From: Stenocarpella maydis
Taxonomy: Eukaryota; Ascomycota; Sordariomycetes; Diaporthales; Diaporthaceae
Assembly: GCA_002270565.1 (NCBI GenBank)
Contig: NQMI01000102.1
Location: forward strand, 1-64,000
Direction of reading: 5' to 3'
Length of the DNA stretch: 64,000 bases
Shown here: positions 22,733-34,232 of the stretch, one piece after another
Numbering within the stretch: the stretch's first letter is position 1
Layout of the letters: every line of letters starts with the position of its first letter
The notes under the pieces: model-generated
The model's input: the letters and a program-made list of their open reading frames with translations, nothing else
The model's database searches: none
What the model was told of the DNA's origin: nothing
Made by a program: the position numbers and the translations under genes

Positions 22733-25700
22733 AAAAAGCTATTAATACTGATTCAGTGAGGTTGGTGGATTATAGATTGGCAAGAGTGAAGATATAAGCC
22801 CCTATATGACTTTTTAGCTGTACTGCTGAATGAGGATGGGAACAAGACTACTAGGTTAATGCTTGTGCTAAGAGGCCTAGGGATCTTCTCGACTAAACTG
22901 TGGTGCAGCATGGGAAAGGAGGTTACCTAGAAGACAATCTCTATTTATCTTATATGAATTATATCTATTACTATTGAATGAGGATTGGGAGGTAGTATGA
23001 GAGGTAATCTGTATGAGTAAGATAGAAGGAGTATATATAACTGTATAATAAAATACCTTAACCTATATGAACTGATATAGAAACTATTAAGATGTTAGCT
23101 ATATTAAACAACCCTAAAGAGAATGTTTCCAGACCTTCTAGCTAGAATATAGAAAGACTACCTCCTATAGCTTATATATAAAGAAATGGCTGAAGGGAGT
23201 ATAATATTAATCTTAAGGTAGCAATAATAGATAGACCTATAATTCTAGAATAAGGATAAGATCGACCTAGAAGAATCACCCTTAAAAGATTCTTAACGAT
23301 ATATTTTATATAAGTCCTAATAAAGGATATCTAATTATAACTATATGGGAATCTACTCCTAGACTCTTTAGTTAAAGACTTTAAGGGGTGGATTACTTAC
23401 TAATTTGATTAGGTCCCTTATATATTTAAGAAAGAGCTACTTTACCTAATTAATAAAAAAGGAATATAAATATCAGGAGGATCTTATTTAGTAAGAATTA
23501 TATAATTTATTAAGGCTAGAAAGGTAAACTATGGGTAGCTATAGCAAACTTAATAAACCCCACCTAGCCCTATATAAGCTATAATATTACCAGCTAGACA
23601 GCAATTAATATAACCCATACAAGTAATTATTGAGCTGTATGAATGATAGTAACAATCTTATTTGCATGAAGCCCCCCAAACTATATAAGCACAGATAGCA
23701 GAAACTTATCCCATATAATAGATACTTCCTAGTATGAGATATATGTAAGAGGTGGGTAATTTCCTATAGTAGCTAGATACTGTACTTACTGCATGATCCG
23801 TCTATATGGATGGTGCTCTATATAACCTACTTCTGACCTAAATAGTTTATAATGGGCTAATTAACCCCTAAGCTATAGCTAACTTTTATAATAGATGGAG
23901 GAAGGAATATAACTATATAGGGAGGCTATATAATTTATTATATGATAAAATATAAATATTAGTAAGGTACTATAGAAGATGCAAATCCTTAAGGAACTAA
24001 TACATATAGTGGTCCCAGATATACGCTTAAATTATAAAGAGGATTCTACCGTCTACTGATAGGGTCTAAAAAATATGGAACGACATATAATAGATTAATG
24101 ATTATATATTTAATATAAATACTAATTATAGCTAGTACTGGGTAGATTGGATGACTATATCCTTTGTATAAGTTAAAAGGGAGAATCTAGAGAAAATACT
24201 CCTAGAAGTACTAGAGGTACTTCTTAACAAACTCTAACTTGCATAATGGGCCCTAGGAGAGGGATACTAAGGAGAGATTGCACTCTGTATGATAGTTTCC
24301 CGAGCATATCGTGTGGTGTTAGAGCTTGAATATGCCCTGATGAACTAAAAATTAATGTGTGAAGCCCTATTTGCAGACCTTTGAGTGGCGATCTAAGTTG
24401 CTATAGAGAGAAATTCAACCTGATAATTTATTACTTAAGATGAGGTAAAAATCAACTTTATGGATAGAAGGTATATATTAAACTTTAATAATTGCTAAAA
24501 GCCTTTGTATAATTGCTCTTGAATGAGCTCTTTATATAATTATTTATAGCCTGATAAGGGCTGGTTTCTATAATAACCCCTTGTATGACTAGGGTAATAA
24601 CTGTACTTATTATGATAATTATTTAGACTACCTTGTATAATAAGCCGACTAAAGAAGTACTTTGTGTGTAAGAAGGAAGGGTGCTGGTCTACTAACTATT
24701 CTGAAAAGAAGTGGAGTGATGTATGAGGCTAATACCTATAGGCATATAATAACCTTAATTAGGAATCTCTTTAGGGAGAGGGCGAATTTTAGTTATTTAT
24801 ATTTGATTATAAGGGGGAGGATCTAGATCTTAATTATATAGAAGACTAACTATGGGATTTATGGGGCTTAGAGGATAAAGATATACCCTAATAGTACCTT
24901 ATTGATGTAGTATTTAATTACTGCATGATAGGTAAAGATATCTACTTGGCTTTAAGGATGACTACTATAGAAAGCTTTGTACTATATAACCCATATAGTA
25001 TGATATATTAAGGGGAACTCTGGGATATTGGGGTAGCTAAATTTTCAATAGTAGGGAAGCCCTAGGTACTAGCATATGTATGAGAGAACCCTAGTATGAT
25101 GATTAACTGGAAGAAAGACATAGTGAGAGTTAAGTTTGGACTAGCAGACATGATTACTTCTATTGGGATGATTAAGCTGAGGAACTAACCAGGAGAGCAA
25201 CCGCATGATACATATATCTGTTAACTATACGACTACTAGCAACTACTTTCTTAACCCAAAAAGAAAGGGACTTGTATGACCTGGCTATTAAGCTGAGGGA
25301 AGACAATATTATTACTAGTCCAGGCAAGCTATTTGAAGAATCTGATGCCCTTAAGATTAATGCTTTAGCTAGTAAAGATGTATTGAAATTTGTAAAGTAT
25401 AACCTAAAGATATATAGATATTTGAAAATCTTTAATATATAAATGGTACGAGAAGTTAAGAATAGGTTAATTAAGCTGATTGAGAAATTAAGGCTAGTTA
25501 TGTAGGGCTTTGGGGATAAAGAGAAATATATGATACTGATATAAGCCCCGACTATCTAGAGGATGAGCTAGAGACTGATTCTAGCCCTGGGGCTAATACT
25601 TATTTAATTGTATGGATGCTAAGGCGAACTGCGGGATATTATATAAGCTTATACTTAAGCTGAAGATGCACTAACCTATATGATCATTGCATGACTACCC

Positions 25701-26607
25701 CTGGAGCTTAGGAATAGATACCCTCTAGATATAATCCTTATTATTAGAAAACTACTATATGCCCTAGCTGAGGCAGGCCTGCATTGGTATAAAACCTACT
25801 ACACCTACTATACAGAGGCCCTGAAAATGAAGATCTCTATATATAACCCGTGCCTTCTATTTACTACTAATGGGCTGTATGACTTTGGTATTTTAGGGAT
25901 GCAGATGGATGATACCTTCTTTTTTGTAATACTGATATTCTCTAAGAGGGAGGAAGATAAGCTAAGAAAGAAAAAGTTCCGTGTGAAGCTGAAGGAAGTT
26001 TTAATACCTAAAAAGCTGGTAGAATTTAATGGTGGAAGGATTAAGTTAGATAAAGAGAATATCTTGTTTGTATAAAAAGGATAAGCTGTATGATTAGAAC
26101 TGATTATCCTCTATATGGATAATATAGCCTAGTAGTATGTTGCTTAGAGAGCCTAAGGGGCGTATATTGCCTTGATCTACTAATTAGAGTTATTATATGA
26201 TCTTTTTATAACTATATAAATTAGGGATCCTAAGGAGAAAGATATAGAAGCCTTAAATATATGAATTAAGTAGCAGAAGGAGAACCCTGATAGGGGGATT
26301 AAATTCATACTACTTAATTTAAGCTATATAAAGCTCTATATCTTTATAGATAGATCCTTTGCTAATAATAAGGACCTTAGTATATAGCTAGGATTTATTA
26401 TTATTATAGTAATGGAAGAAGACTGTATGGAGACCGACTTTAAGATCTATAGAAATATTATCTATTGGAGCTTAATAAAGTGTAAGCGAGTTATATAAAG
26501 CATATTAGCAAGTGAGCTATATGGAATAATAATAGGGTTTAATAGCAGCATAATACTTGGTATAATAATTAACTAAATCTTTAACTATCTAAAGGTATTA
26601 AGAATAC

Positions 26608-27199
26608 TGTTAAACGGAACCGCTCAGCAGGGCGTTGGTACTCCGTGCAAGGAGTTACCCTAGACTTTGTTGTAAGGAGTTACCCTAGACTTCCTAGCAA
26701 GGAGTTACCCTAGACTTGCGAGTCAGGCGATTTTCGCTAAGTACGCCCAGTGCGTGCGTGACGCAAGATGAGTTTGGTGGCCGTGAGTCGATTATTTTGG
26801 CCTGCATTTGCACCTTAATTCAGACCTCTGCATTACCCTTATTTCTTACCCAAAAAGTATATGACCTAGTGCATTGGATAGCTTGATTTCTGAAGTTTAT
26901 ATGTACTTAATTTGGGTATTGCTAGGGCTATGGTTGGCTGGTTGCTTAGAACCAAAGATGGTGTGTTGGAAGGGCGAATTTTCCGGCATTTGCAAATTTG
27001 CACCAGAGCCGACCGCAGCGTGCCCAGGGGTGAGACGACGTCGGAGGGTATATAAGGAGGGCTTACAGAAGCCCAACTTAATTCAATACAAAGTTGTCCA
27101 GACCATTGTCAATCGTCCCAATTCGCCTCAGAGCACCACACTGCGACCCTGCCGAAACACACGCTGAACTGAATGCTATTCTATAGCACAAATTCATCA
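26608..27199 (+). repeat. R1 solo-LTR-like repeat, copy 2, inserted in copia RNase H
   Basis: 592 bp from TGTTAAACGGAACC to AAATTCATCA. It contains three units of AAGGAGTTACCCTAGACTT near 26645-26718. A TATA box with start region (GGGTATATAAGGAGGG near 27047) is followed by a GC-rich transcribed-looking segment, which is promoter-like as in LTRs. Copia RNase H coding flanks it on both sides, so it inserted after the copia element. A 9-base N gap follows at 27205. Confidence 0.75.
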
Positions 27200-27204
27200 G
27201 AATA

Positions 27205-27213
27205 NNNNNNNNN
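27205..27213. other. assembly gap (9 N)
   Basis: A run of nine N directly after R1 copy 2. An internal retrotransposon body or a second LTR could be hidden or collapsed here; its true length is unknown. Confidence 0.95.
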
Positions 27214-27517
27214 TTGCTAAGAGAAGTATATAAGAGGAAGGAGATATTAGAAGTATAATGAATTAATAAGAAGGATAACCTAGCAGATGCTTATATAAAG
27301 AAAGTCTTAAATGGAGTACTAGAGTGGCTAATTATAATAAACACCCTGAGGATTAGAGTTAAGGTGTATATTGAGCGCCTGGATAGGAAGAAGTAGGTAG
27401 TCTGTACAAAAAGGGTGAGGAATTAGAGAGGGGGTCTGAATGTATGAAGGATAGGCTGTAGAAAATAGGGGGTCTGTATGGAAGAAAATGTTAAGGATCT
27501 GGACCCATATGGAAGTT

Positions 27518-27649
27518 AGAATTAAGCTAGAATGGAGCTAGAATTGAGCTGGAATGGAGCTGGAATTAAGATAGAATTAAGATGGAATTAAGCTGGAATA
27601 AAGCTAGAACTAAGCTAAAATGGAGCTAGAATTAAGCTAGAATTAATAT
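27518..27649. repeat. minisatellite, 12 units of 11 bp
   Basis: Twelve consecutive 11-bp units of the form AGAATTAAGCT / GGAATGGAGCT, with most variation being A/G, T/G and C/T. It lies between the copia RNase H end and the 3' LTR. If translated, the 33-bp period would give an 11-residue repeat, but stops are present. Confidence 0.9.
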
Positions 27650-28149
27650 AGGCAGATAGATCTTAGATCTATATAAAGCTGAAAGTAAGCTAGACTAATG
27701 GATTTTTAACTTATATAAAGCTGGATAATACCTAAATAAAGGAGGATAGGCCCTATATAGAGCTGAATATGATCTGGATACCTAAGGATAGGACCTTAAT
27801 AGATAAGGATAGGACTTAAATAGACCTTAATATAGCCTAAATATAGCAAGATAGGACTTAAATAAAGCTAAATAGGGTCTAAAAAGACTAAGATAAGCCT
27901 TAGATAAAGATAAATAAAGCTAGGATATATGAAGATAAGCTACTAAGAATCTATATTAATACTTAGATTGTAATCTATATAATTAAAAAGTGGTAAGAGG
28001 GGAGTTTAAATTTTATAATATATAATATAAAAAGTATATTATATGATTTAACTCTCTATTCTACTATATGGAATGCTAACCTTTTGAAAATTACTATATA
28101 ACCTAGAACTACCTACTCTACTATATAGCTGAAGGTATGAGGATTAATG

Positions 28150-28870
28150 ATAAGCTTAGCCTCTTCTGCCTTAATCTCCTGCTTAATATCTTCCATAGTT
28201 ATAGGATTCCAGGAGGACCCCTTGCTATTATTGCCTAAACTACCACCCTACTAATTTTCACACCCTATATAACTAGCATCAGCCTTATACTTCTCATAAT
28301 AGGGACACTTTTGAGCTAGTAACTGCTAGATATAGGTTGCATAAGTACCCCCCTAGAAGCCTAGAATTCATATATAATCCTTAAATTTATAAGTCTTAGG
28401 CTTACACTTTAGGCATTTCTTGCTAACTTGCTTACTATATAATTAGATTAGGATTGCATAAAAGTAGCTTGGATAATGAAGGAGGTAGGTAATAATATTA
28501 GCTCTAGATATATTAATATCCGCTAGAATGTCAATATTATATAAAGGAAGGGCAGCAACTATATATTTAGCCTCCTATTATATTTATATAAAGGTTAGAA
28601 ATATAATAAAGGAGGGGAAAGGGCTTATATGAATATTAATATAGAGAGTGGTAAGAAGAGTCTGATTTATAAAGTTACTAGTTGGGAGAGTTATAATGTA
28701 GTAGCTAGCAGTTGGGTTAGGTATAGAATTTAGGATGCTAAAGAGTGGCTTTAGTGGGTAAGTACTACCTATTGGTGGAGGAACTGAGGGTATTGCTATA
28801 ATAGATATAGGCCTAATAGGAGGTATAATAGGCAAGATGGGTGAGTTATAAGGGCTGTAAGAAGAAGAGC
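28150..28870 (-). mobile_element. gag-like minus-strand reading frame within the copia 3' region
   Basis: The minus strand carries a broken coding-like stretch. It has a C-x2-C pair (KKCLKCKPKTYKF) near 28430, then a QKCPYYEKYKADASYIGCEN segment near 28300, then an acidic helix MEDIKQEIKAEEAKL near 28180. The open frame 28584-28835 is the upstream Pro/Ile-rich part. It is opposite to the copia pol. It may be part of another element inserted here or an extra antisense gene of the copia element. Stops show it is not functional. Confidence 0.35.
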
Positions 28871-29397
28871 GCGAGCTAGAAGATATTATATAAGTGAGGA
28901 AATTTTATTAAATGAGTTAAAAAAGAAGAAGTAATTATATGAATATATACTGAAGGTTTGTATATAGGTATATAGGTATTATATGATGAAAAAAGGAAGA
29001 AGGGAAGAAAGAGAGAGAGAGAGGAAGAGGTTTTATGTTGGGGAGGAAGTATACAGTATTAGTATCCCTGGCTAGTAATAAGTTAGTTATGTAAGTAAGT
29101 GACTTATAAAGGAGATATCTTACTAAGGATGTGCTTCTTTTGCTCCTTTTATATATATAAAGAGCTATAGAGTAAGGATGATGAGGGAAGTATGGGTGGT
29201 TAGAAGTGGAAGAGATGTTGGATAATAACTAATATTAGCTAAGTGGTTGGAGGTTGCAAGTAGTATATGAAGTGAAAAGCAGTATAACCTGTAGGAGGAG
29301 AGGAGGGGGATTTTACTGAGAAGGAAGGTGTATAAGTAGTTTAACCTGCTTAGAGGCTGAAAGGAAGATGTGTGATTATAAAAGAAAAGATCTCTAG

Positions 29398-29588
29398 TGT
29401 TGGAATAGCACTTAGGATTGCATATTAGTATGGGGATGAGGTGGCTTAGTTAGCTACCTAGGTACTGCATGGAGGCCTTAAGCCCCTACCGTGTGCTTCC
29501 CCTCCCTCGTTTTAGAATCTAGATAGATTATTGAATAATAGAACCAGTTTGATAACTACTGTATGTATGTACTAACAGCCATATGGCA
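29398..29588 (+). repeat. copia element, right LTR
   Basis: Begins TGTTGGAATAGCAC and ends CATATGGCA, matching 22536-22732 in order and core. Directly followed by gypsy LTR sequence, which it interrupts. Confidence 0.75.
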
Positions 29589-29931
29589 AAGGCCATTTAA
29601 TAGATATTATTTATAAAGAGGGTATAATTAGAAGCTATAAGGCTATCTAGTTAATAGAACTAAATACTTAGATTAATAACTAAAGAGTCTATTCTATAAG
29701 AGCTATCTAGTATAGTAATAACTATATTTATATATATATTCTAACTCTTTAGTAGCTTGAGGCTTAAAGGATCCTTTATCGAGCAGCTTGTGTGGCTTGC
29801 TTCCAAGCGTTGCGAGCCAGACACTAACCCTAGCCTGGCGTATCCCGTTATCTTGTATCTGCAGGGTTGCGTCGTGGCAGTTGGTCTCGGTTACCCTAGA
29901 TCCTGGGTTACCATCGTGGTGGTTCATAACA
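29589..29931 (-). repeat. gypsy-type LTR, minus orientation (right copy)
   Basis: Reverse-complement relative of 8777-9195, ending GGTTCATAACA on the plus strand. It keeps a GC-rich 5' part (29760-29931) and the AT-rich ACTAAAGAGTCT part. The copia element separates it from its own gag at 20330-22430. Confidence 0.65.
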
Positions 29932-30644
29932 TCATAGAAGAGCCGAATAAGCTAAAATTAACTCTTGTATTAGGAATAGCTTCTAGTAACATAAATTATA
30001 GTCTTTATAAGTCAGTATACTTTAAAGATAATAATATAGGCTATATTAAGAGAGGTAGTAGTCTTTAGATGCTTATTATTAGGATAACTCTTTTAACTAG
30101 TTGTTTATAGTAGTAGGATATTATGATGAAGGAATATAAGGCATATTGAAAGATAGAGAACAAGATAAGGAATCGAATTGTATAATTGATGAGAAGATTG
30201 GATTTATATAGAAGTTGCAATATAGATATTTAGTTGAGGGCAAGTCAAGAAGGGGTGTCTGAAACCGGGTGTGCGTGAATGGGGTGGTGCCTGAAACGAT
30301 GTGCCGACTTAGCATCCAATCTCACCATGTGTCTCGTAGACACATGCGATAGTACAAGGAACTCATTGAAGTGTAACCAATTTTGCCACACGGAAAACTC
30401 CTCCAGCCCTAGCATACACTCGCGATCAACCCTGGTCTTTTCCAATGCGCTCATCAGCTCTGTCAAAGCACCTGTTGTTTGCCGTACGCGAACCAAGATA
30501 TTGTCGGAATCGGCGCAGGATTCATCACGCTCCGTTATCCGAGGAAAAGGCTGACTCTGCTCAGGTTCTCATTTCATACTATATACAAGTGATCTTGCTA
30601 CTGCTCTTGGCTGTGGCTTCTGTAGGCTCCGCTGCGGTGCAGGC
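29932..30644. other. transition from transposon block to gene island
   Basis: AT-rich to about 30240, then GC-balanced. A minus-strand open frame 30245-30496 (83 aa, helix-rich) and the overlapping plus-strand frame 30279-30554 have no domain I recognise. The former could be a gene fragment. Presumably includes the promoter of the membrane-protein gene. Confidence 0.4.
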
Positions 30645-31752
30645 ATGAAGCTCAGTCGAAGCCCGGTTGTGTCCGAACAAGTGAAACCTGCCCTAAAAGC
30701 ATTTCTTAATTCCCAATGCTACTTTGGAGGTAAGTTCAGATGATTAATGGTATCAAATATCGCTGATTGTGCCAACCAAACAAACTCTACACTAAGTCTC
30801 GGCTGCCATCGCAGCCTTCTTCATGGACCCGGCGAATATAGACCCTCTGAACGGCTACCCATTGGTCTCTGTGACGTTGGTGGGTTGTATTGGATCGGTG
30901 CTGACGTTGTGTCTGTTACAGAGCCACGGTGTCAAGTTCCGATCCCCAGTGGCTTTGTGCATAACTTCCTGAATACTGAACACAACAGTTTTCTTCATGC
31001 TTGTGTCAAATCTTTCAAGGTCTCTAGATGACCATATGATCGTTGACCAGGCTATCCGCAGTCTCTTTGAGACAAATGTATGCGGCGGCTCATCCGCAAT
31101 GGTCATGTGCCAAGAATGGAGAGGCATGAATCCTCTGCAAACCCTGTCTGGATTCTACAACAGAGACACAGTCCCTAACATCAAAACTGTATCTTTGGTC
31201 TGGGCATTCACAGCGATTGTTCTAGTCATTCTGATTCTGTCACAAGCAATCCAAGCCTGCAGAGTTGGGGGAGTTTCTGTCAAGAAGGCCCCTCAACCCT
31301 TGCGAGCCGATCCTATCCAGTGCAATGGTACGGAGTATTCTTCGTCGTCTTACTGAGGGTCTTGTGTCGCTCTGGGCAAGCTTTGTCGTCTTGCTCCTAA
31401 CGACTACGATCTTTTCACTCACAATTGCTTACGAGTATGTTATGATCCGGGTTTATCAAGACATGTATGTCATTAACACGAATGGCTGGACTTTTGGGCA
31501 GGTAGTGGCCGTGCTGTTCTGGGCTCCTCGGCTTTGCGATGCGACGCAACCGCTTCTGGGTTAGTCTTTTCCTTTATGATGTGTAAGCCAAAACGTTTCT
31601 AACTCGTAGAAGTTTCAGCATCTCTCAGAAAAATAGATATGCAGCAGGATTCCCGGAATACTAGGCTGAAACACACCGGCCTGGGCTCTTACGAGGCCTA
31701 TAGACCTGTTGCCTATTCTCCAGCCTGGAATCACCGCGCGTCAATACCTTGA
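30645..31752 (+). pseudogene. fungal integral membrane protein, interrupted
   Basis: Exons can be followed at 30645-30729, about 30797 (or 30815) to about 31320, about 31320-31559, and 31610-31752. Introns 30730-30796/30814 and 31560-31609 are GT-AG. The product is hydrophobic, with TM-like segments (YPLVSVTLVGCIGSVLTLCL; VSLVWAFTAIVLVILILS; ASFVVLLLTTTIFSLTI) and a WTFGQVVAVLFWAP motif seen in uncharacterised fungal membrane proteins. Two lesions are visible. An in-frame TGA at 30970-30972, where Arg (CGA) would fit, could be a single C-to-T change. A frame shift between 31300 and 31356 is the second, unless a small unrecognised intron is used. It borders the transposon block, so leakage of RIP is a plausible cause. 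Function unknown; possibly a former cluster gene. Confidence 0.55.
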
Positions 31753-32275
31753 AACTGCCAGCACCTCTATGGGGCTACATATAAAAAAAATGGAATTACG
31801 GCCCCTCCAGCAGCGTCGTACTTTGAGAATTGAGGAAGGCGATAATTGACTAGATATTCAGAGATTTTGGGCGTATTTTCACTGAAATGGCTGATCTAAG
31901 GAATCCGAAGTTAGTAGTGGGAGAGGTGTGTGGGTAGGACGGGCCATTTCTGTGCCTAGCCATATAGTTCAATACACAATATTGAGTTTCTACGAAAGAT
32001 ATAACAAGCCTCCCCTATGTCCTTACGCGCTGACACACCGCCGCGAAACACCGGTGCACCGAAAAGCTCTGACGAGTCACCACTCACCAGACCCGTTTGC
32101 TTGCACTGCTGAGATTAAGTAGCCCTACAGATACGTATATAACTTCTATAGTAGTGTTGTTTCAATTATGTGGAGAGGTTGTTTGTTTATATATTGGCTG
32201 AACTTCCTCTCCATGATATATTCTGGGTGGATACCTAGATTGCATTCCCGGTAGAGAGATTTCTGTTGTTCACGT
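31753..32275. other. intergenic, convergent gene ends
   Basis: About 0.5 kb between the 3' ends of the plus-strand membrane-protein gene and the minus-strand P450. No gene supported; the 31928-32122 open frame has no features. Confidence 0.5.
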
Positions 32276-34232
32276 CTACCCTTCCAGCATACTGGTGATC
32301 TTGACACGAATCCCTGGGCTGGACATGTCTGTCACTCCGATGAAACAGTCATGGAGGACCTCTACATCTCTCTCCCACAGGGTCTCGTACAGCTCCATCT
32401 CGAAACGGGTGATGAGGTGCGCGACAGTGAGATAAAGCTCCGCATGAGCGAGACTGGATACCTGGTGTTAGCAAGGAGTGTTTCTGGAGTAAAACGGAGG
32501 CAACCTGGATTCGCGTGACAGGATCGACCCAGGGTAAACATACTTCATGCCAAGGCAGGACCGCGATCCTCTCCCCCAGGCCATGAGGTAGCGTGGCTTC
32601 AATTTGGGGTCTTCGATCCACCGTTCGGGTTTGAATTTGAACGGTTCGGGGAAGACCTGCGGGTTCGTGTGGTGCAGGTATAAGGATTGCATCACTGGTG
32701 TCTATTCACACAAAAGCCCATCACGGTCAGCATGCTCCTAGCAGTTCCCTCCATCTCTGGGCCCGGCAAAAAATATCAGCCACTTACGCCTGCTGGGATG
32801 ATCCATTGTTTATATTGGAGATTTTCCTCCGTGGCGATCCTTGGCATGCGACTTGACGCCCCGTGGCTCAACCTCAACCCTTCGTTGATGACGGCTGACT
32901 ATACACGAGGAATCGTCAGCACATTCGGGGATTCATAAAAATAGAAATTAATTTCAAGAGCCAATGTCCCTGTGAAATTTGTTCCGAGGCAACCCACAAA
33001 GTATGGCAACGCCTCGAGCTCTACCAGCGTCACAGGGGCGCCAGGAGTCGGCATCACAGTCTTCAGTTCGGCTCGCAGCTTCTGCAAGACATCTGGATTT
33101 TGAAGAAGGTAGAATATCAATACGGCCAAGTTTCTTGCAGTTGTCTCTGTGCCGGCGCCAAGAGCCAGACCGGCCTCGGCATTCAGCCTCTCCGGCGTCT
33201 TTTCGGATGGTGGAAGGTCACTGTCAATAATATCCTGGAAGATGGTCCTCTCGTTTGCTGACAACTTCTCCTTAGGCCCGCCACCATTGCTTGCATTCCT
33301 CTCCCTCTCATCCACTGCGGACTGAATGATATCCATGGGGAACTGCAGCTTCTTGGTCAGGTGCGCAGTAGTCGGGCTGATCCAGCTGACCACTTCCGGG
33401 GAGAGGTTGTTGAGCAGCAAGTTCATGAACCAAGCGAACTGCCGTCCCATGGGCCGCATCAGGCCCACGGTGCGGAAGGCGTCGAGCCAGTCGGCGCCCC
33501 AGTCCTCACGCCGCAGGTTGCCGATGTCAGCACCCAGTGCGTACGACGAGATGACGTCCATCGTCAGCGCAGCAGTCGCGTTGGTCAGGTTGACGACCTC
33601 GCCGCGCCGGTACGACAGCTCCAGCCGTCCCACCAGCCGCTCGATCTTCTCGACCACCATGCCCTCGAGGGCCTGGATCGCACGTTTGCTGAAGAACGGG
33701 TTCAGCGCGGCGCGGCGCACGCGGTGCTGGTCGTGGCTCATTGTCTGGAGCAAGGAGTCCCCCATGGTACCGCTCTCGGTGGCGTGCATGTACCATGTGT
33801 CGCGGTCGCGCTTGCGCCGCCCACCAGCGTAGATATCATCGAAGTAGTCTGGGTCGTGGATGTGTATGTGAATCGGGTTGATGCGGACAATTGGGCCTGG
33901 AAGAAATTAGTATTGGGGCCTTAAATCTTTCTCGTACACACCTTTTTGATGTCCAAAGCCAGACGGCACTGAAACCTACCATATTTTTCATGCAACTCCT
34001 TGATCTTCCACAAGTAACGATGCTGGTGAGGCCATAGATCATAGTATGCCTCGTACCAGAAAGTGGCAGCAGCAAGTTTGGGACCGGGGAACTTGGCAAG
34101 TGGGTGCAACGTAATCCGATACACCCATATACAGGCCCAAACGGTTAAGTAAATTGAGGTCAAGGCCCCTATAACAAGGGGCAGGGAAAGATGCTCCCTG
34201 GCGGCCGGGAGGTATGATTTTAGCGTGTCCAT
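32276..34232 (-). CDS. cytochrome P450 monooxygenase
   Basis: Five exons on the minus strand: 34232-33980, 33896-32998, 32898-32788, 32701-32544 and 32453-32276. The four introns (83, 99, 86 and 90 bp) are GT-AG, and joining gives 532 aa. An in-frame ATG at 34268 would add 12 residues. An N-terminal membrane anchor (residues about 15-38) precedes the [10 protein letters not shown] hinge. Residues 332-337, AGTETT, are the I-helix oxygen-activation motif, E390-x2-R393 is the K-helix ExxR, and FKPERW follows. The heme loop is [10 protein letters not shown] with Cys470 as ligand; its first position is Trp instead of the usual Phe. The overall sequence resembles the trichodiene-oxygenase-like group of fungal cluster P450s. 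It likely oxidises the PKS product at the ER membrane. It lies in the same orientation as the exporter and about 1.1 kb from its 3' end. Confidence 0.88.

Larger units (their letters stand above)
22536..29588 (+). mobile_element. decayed Ty1/copia retrotransposon inserted in a gypsy element
   Basis: Bounded by two matching LTRs. Plus-strand relics of pol run from about 24900 (protease/integrase-like) through a reverse-transcriptase stretch at 25827-26075 (DPCLLF-like, GLQTDD-like and FNGG motifs in mutated form). RNase H follows to about 27400, including a DNLADAY-type end near 27265. Its RNase H is interrupted by R1 copy 2 (26608-27199) and a 9-base N gap. Between 27400 and the right LTR lie 2 kb not expected in a standard copia: an 11-bp minisatellite and a minus-strand reading frame. 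Target-site duplications could not be identified. Not functional. Confidence 0.7.

Noticed and set aside
26874..27167. 97-aa open frame inside R1, with counterparts at 49491-49775 and 58453-58722
   Set aside because: The same frame is open in three R1 copies, but it spans the TATA box and repeat promoter region, differs in start, and has no domain. Similarity is explained by the repeat itself.
30245..30496. 83-aa minus-strand frame at the island edge
   Set aside because: Helix-rich and possibly a gene fragment, but no family could be recognised and a plus-strand frame of similar length overlaps it.
33361..33924. Plus-strand open frame of 187 aa antisense to the P450
   Set aside because: Lies wholly over a well-supported P450 exon; a GC-rich shadow frame without recognisable domains.
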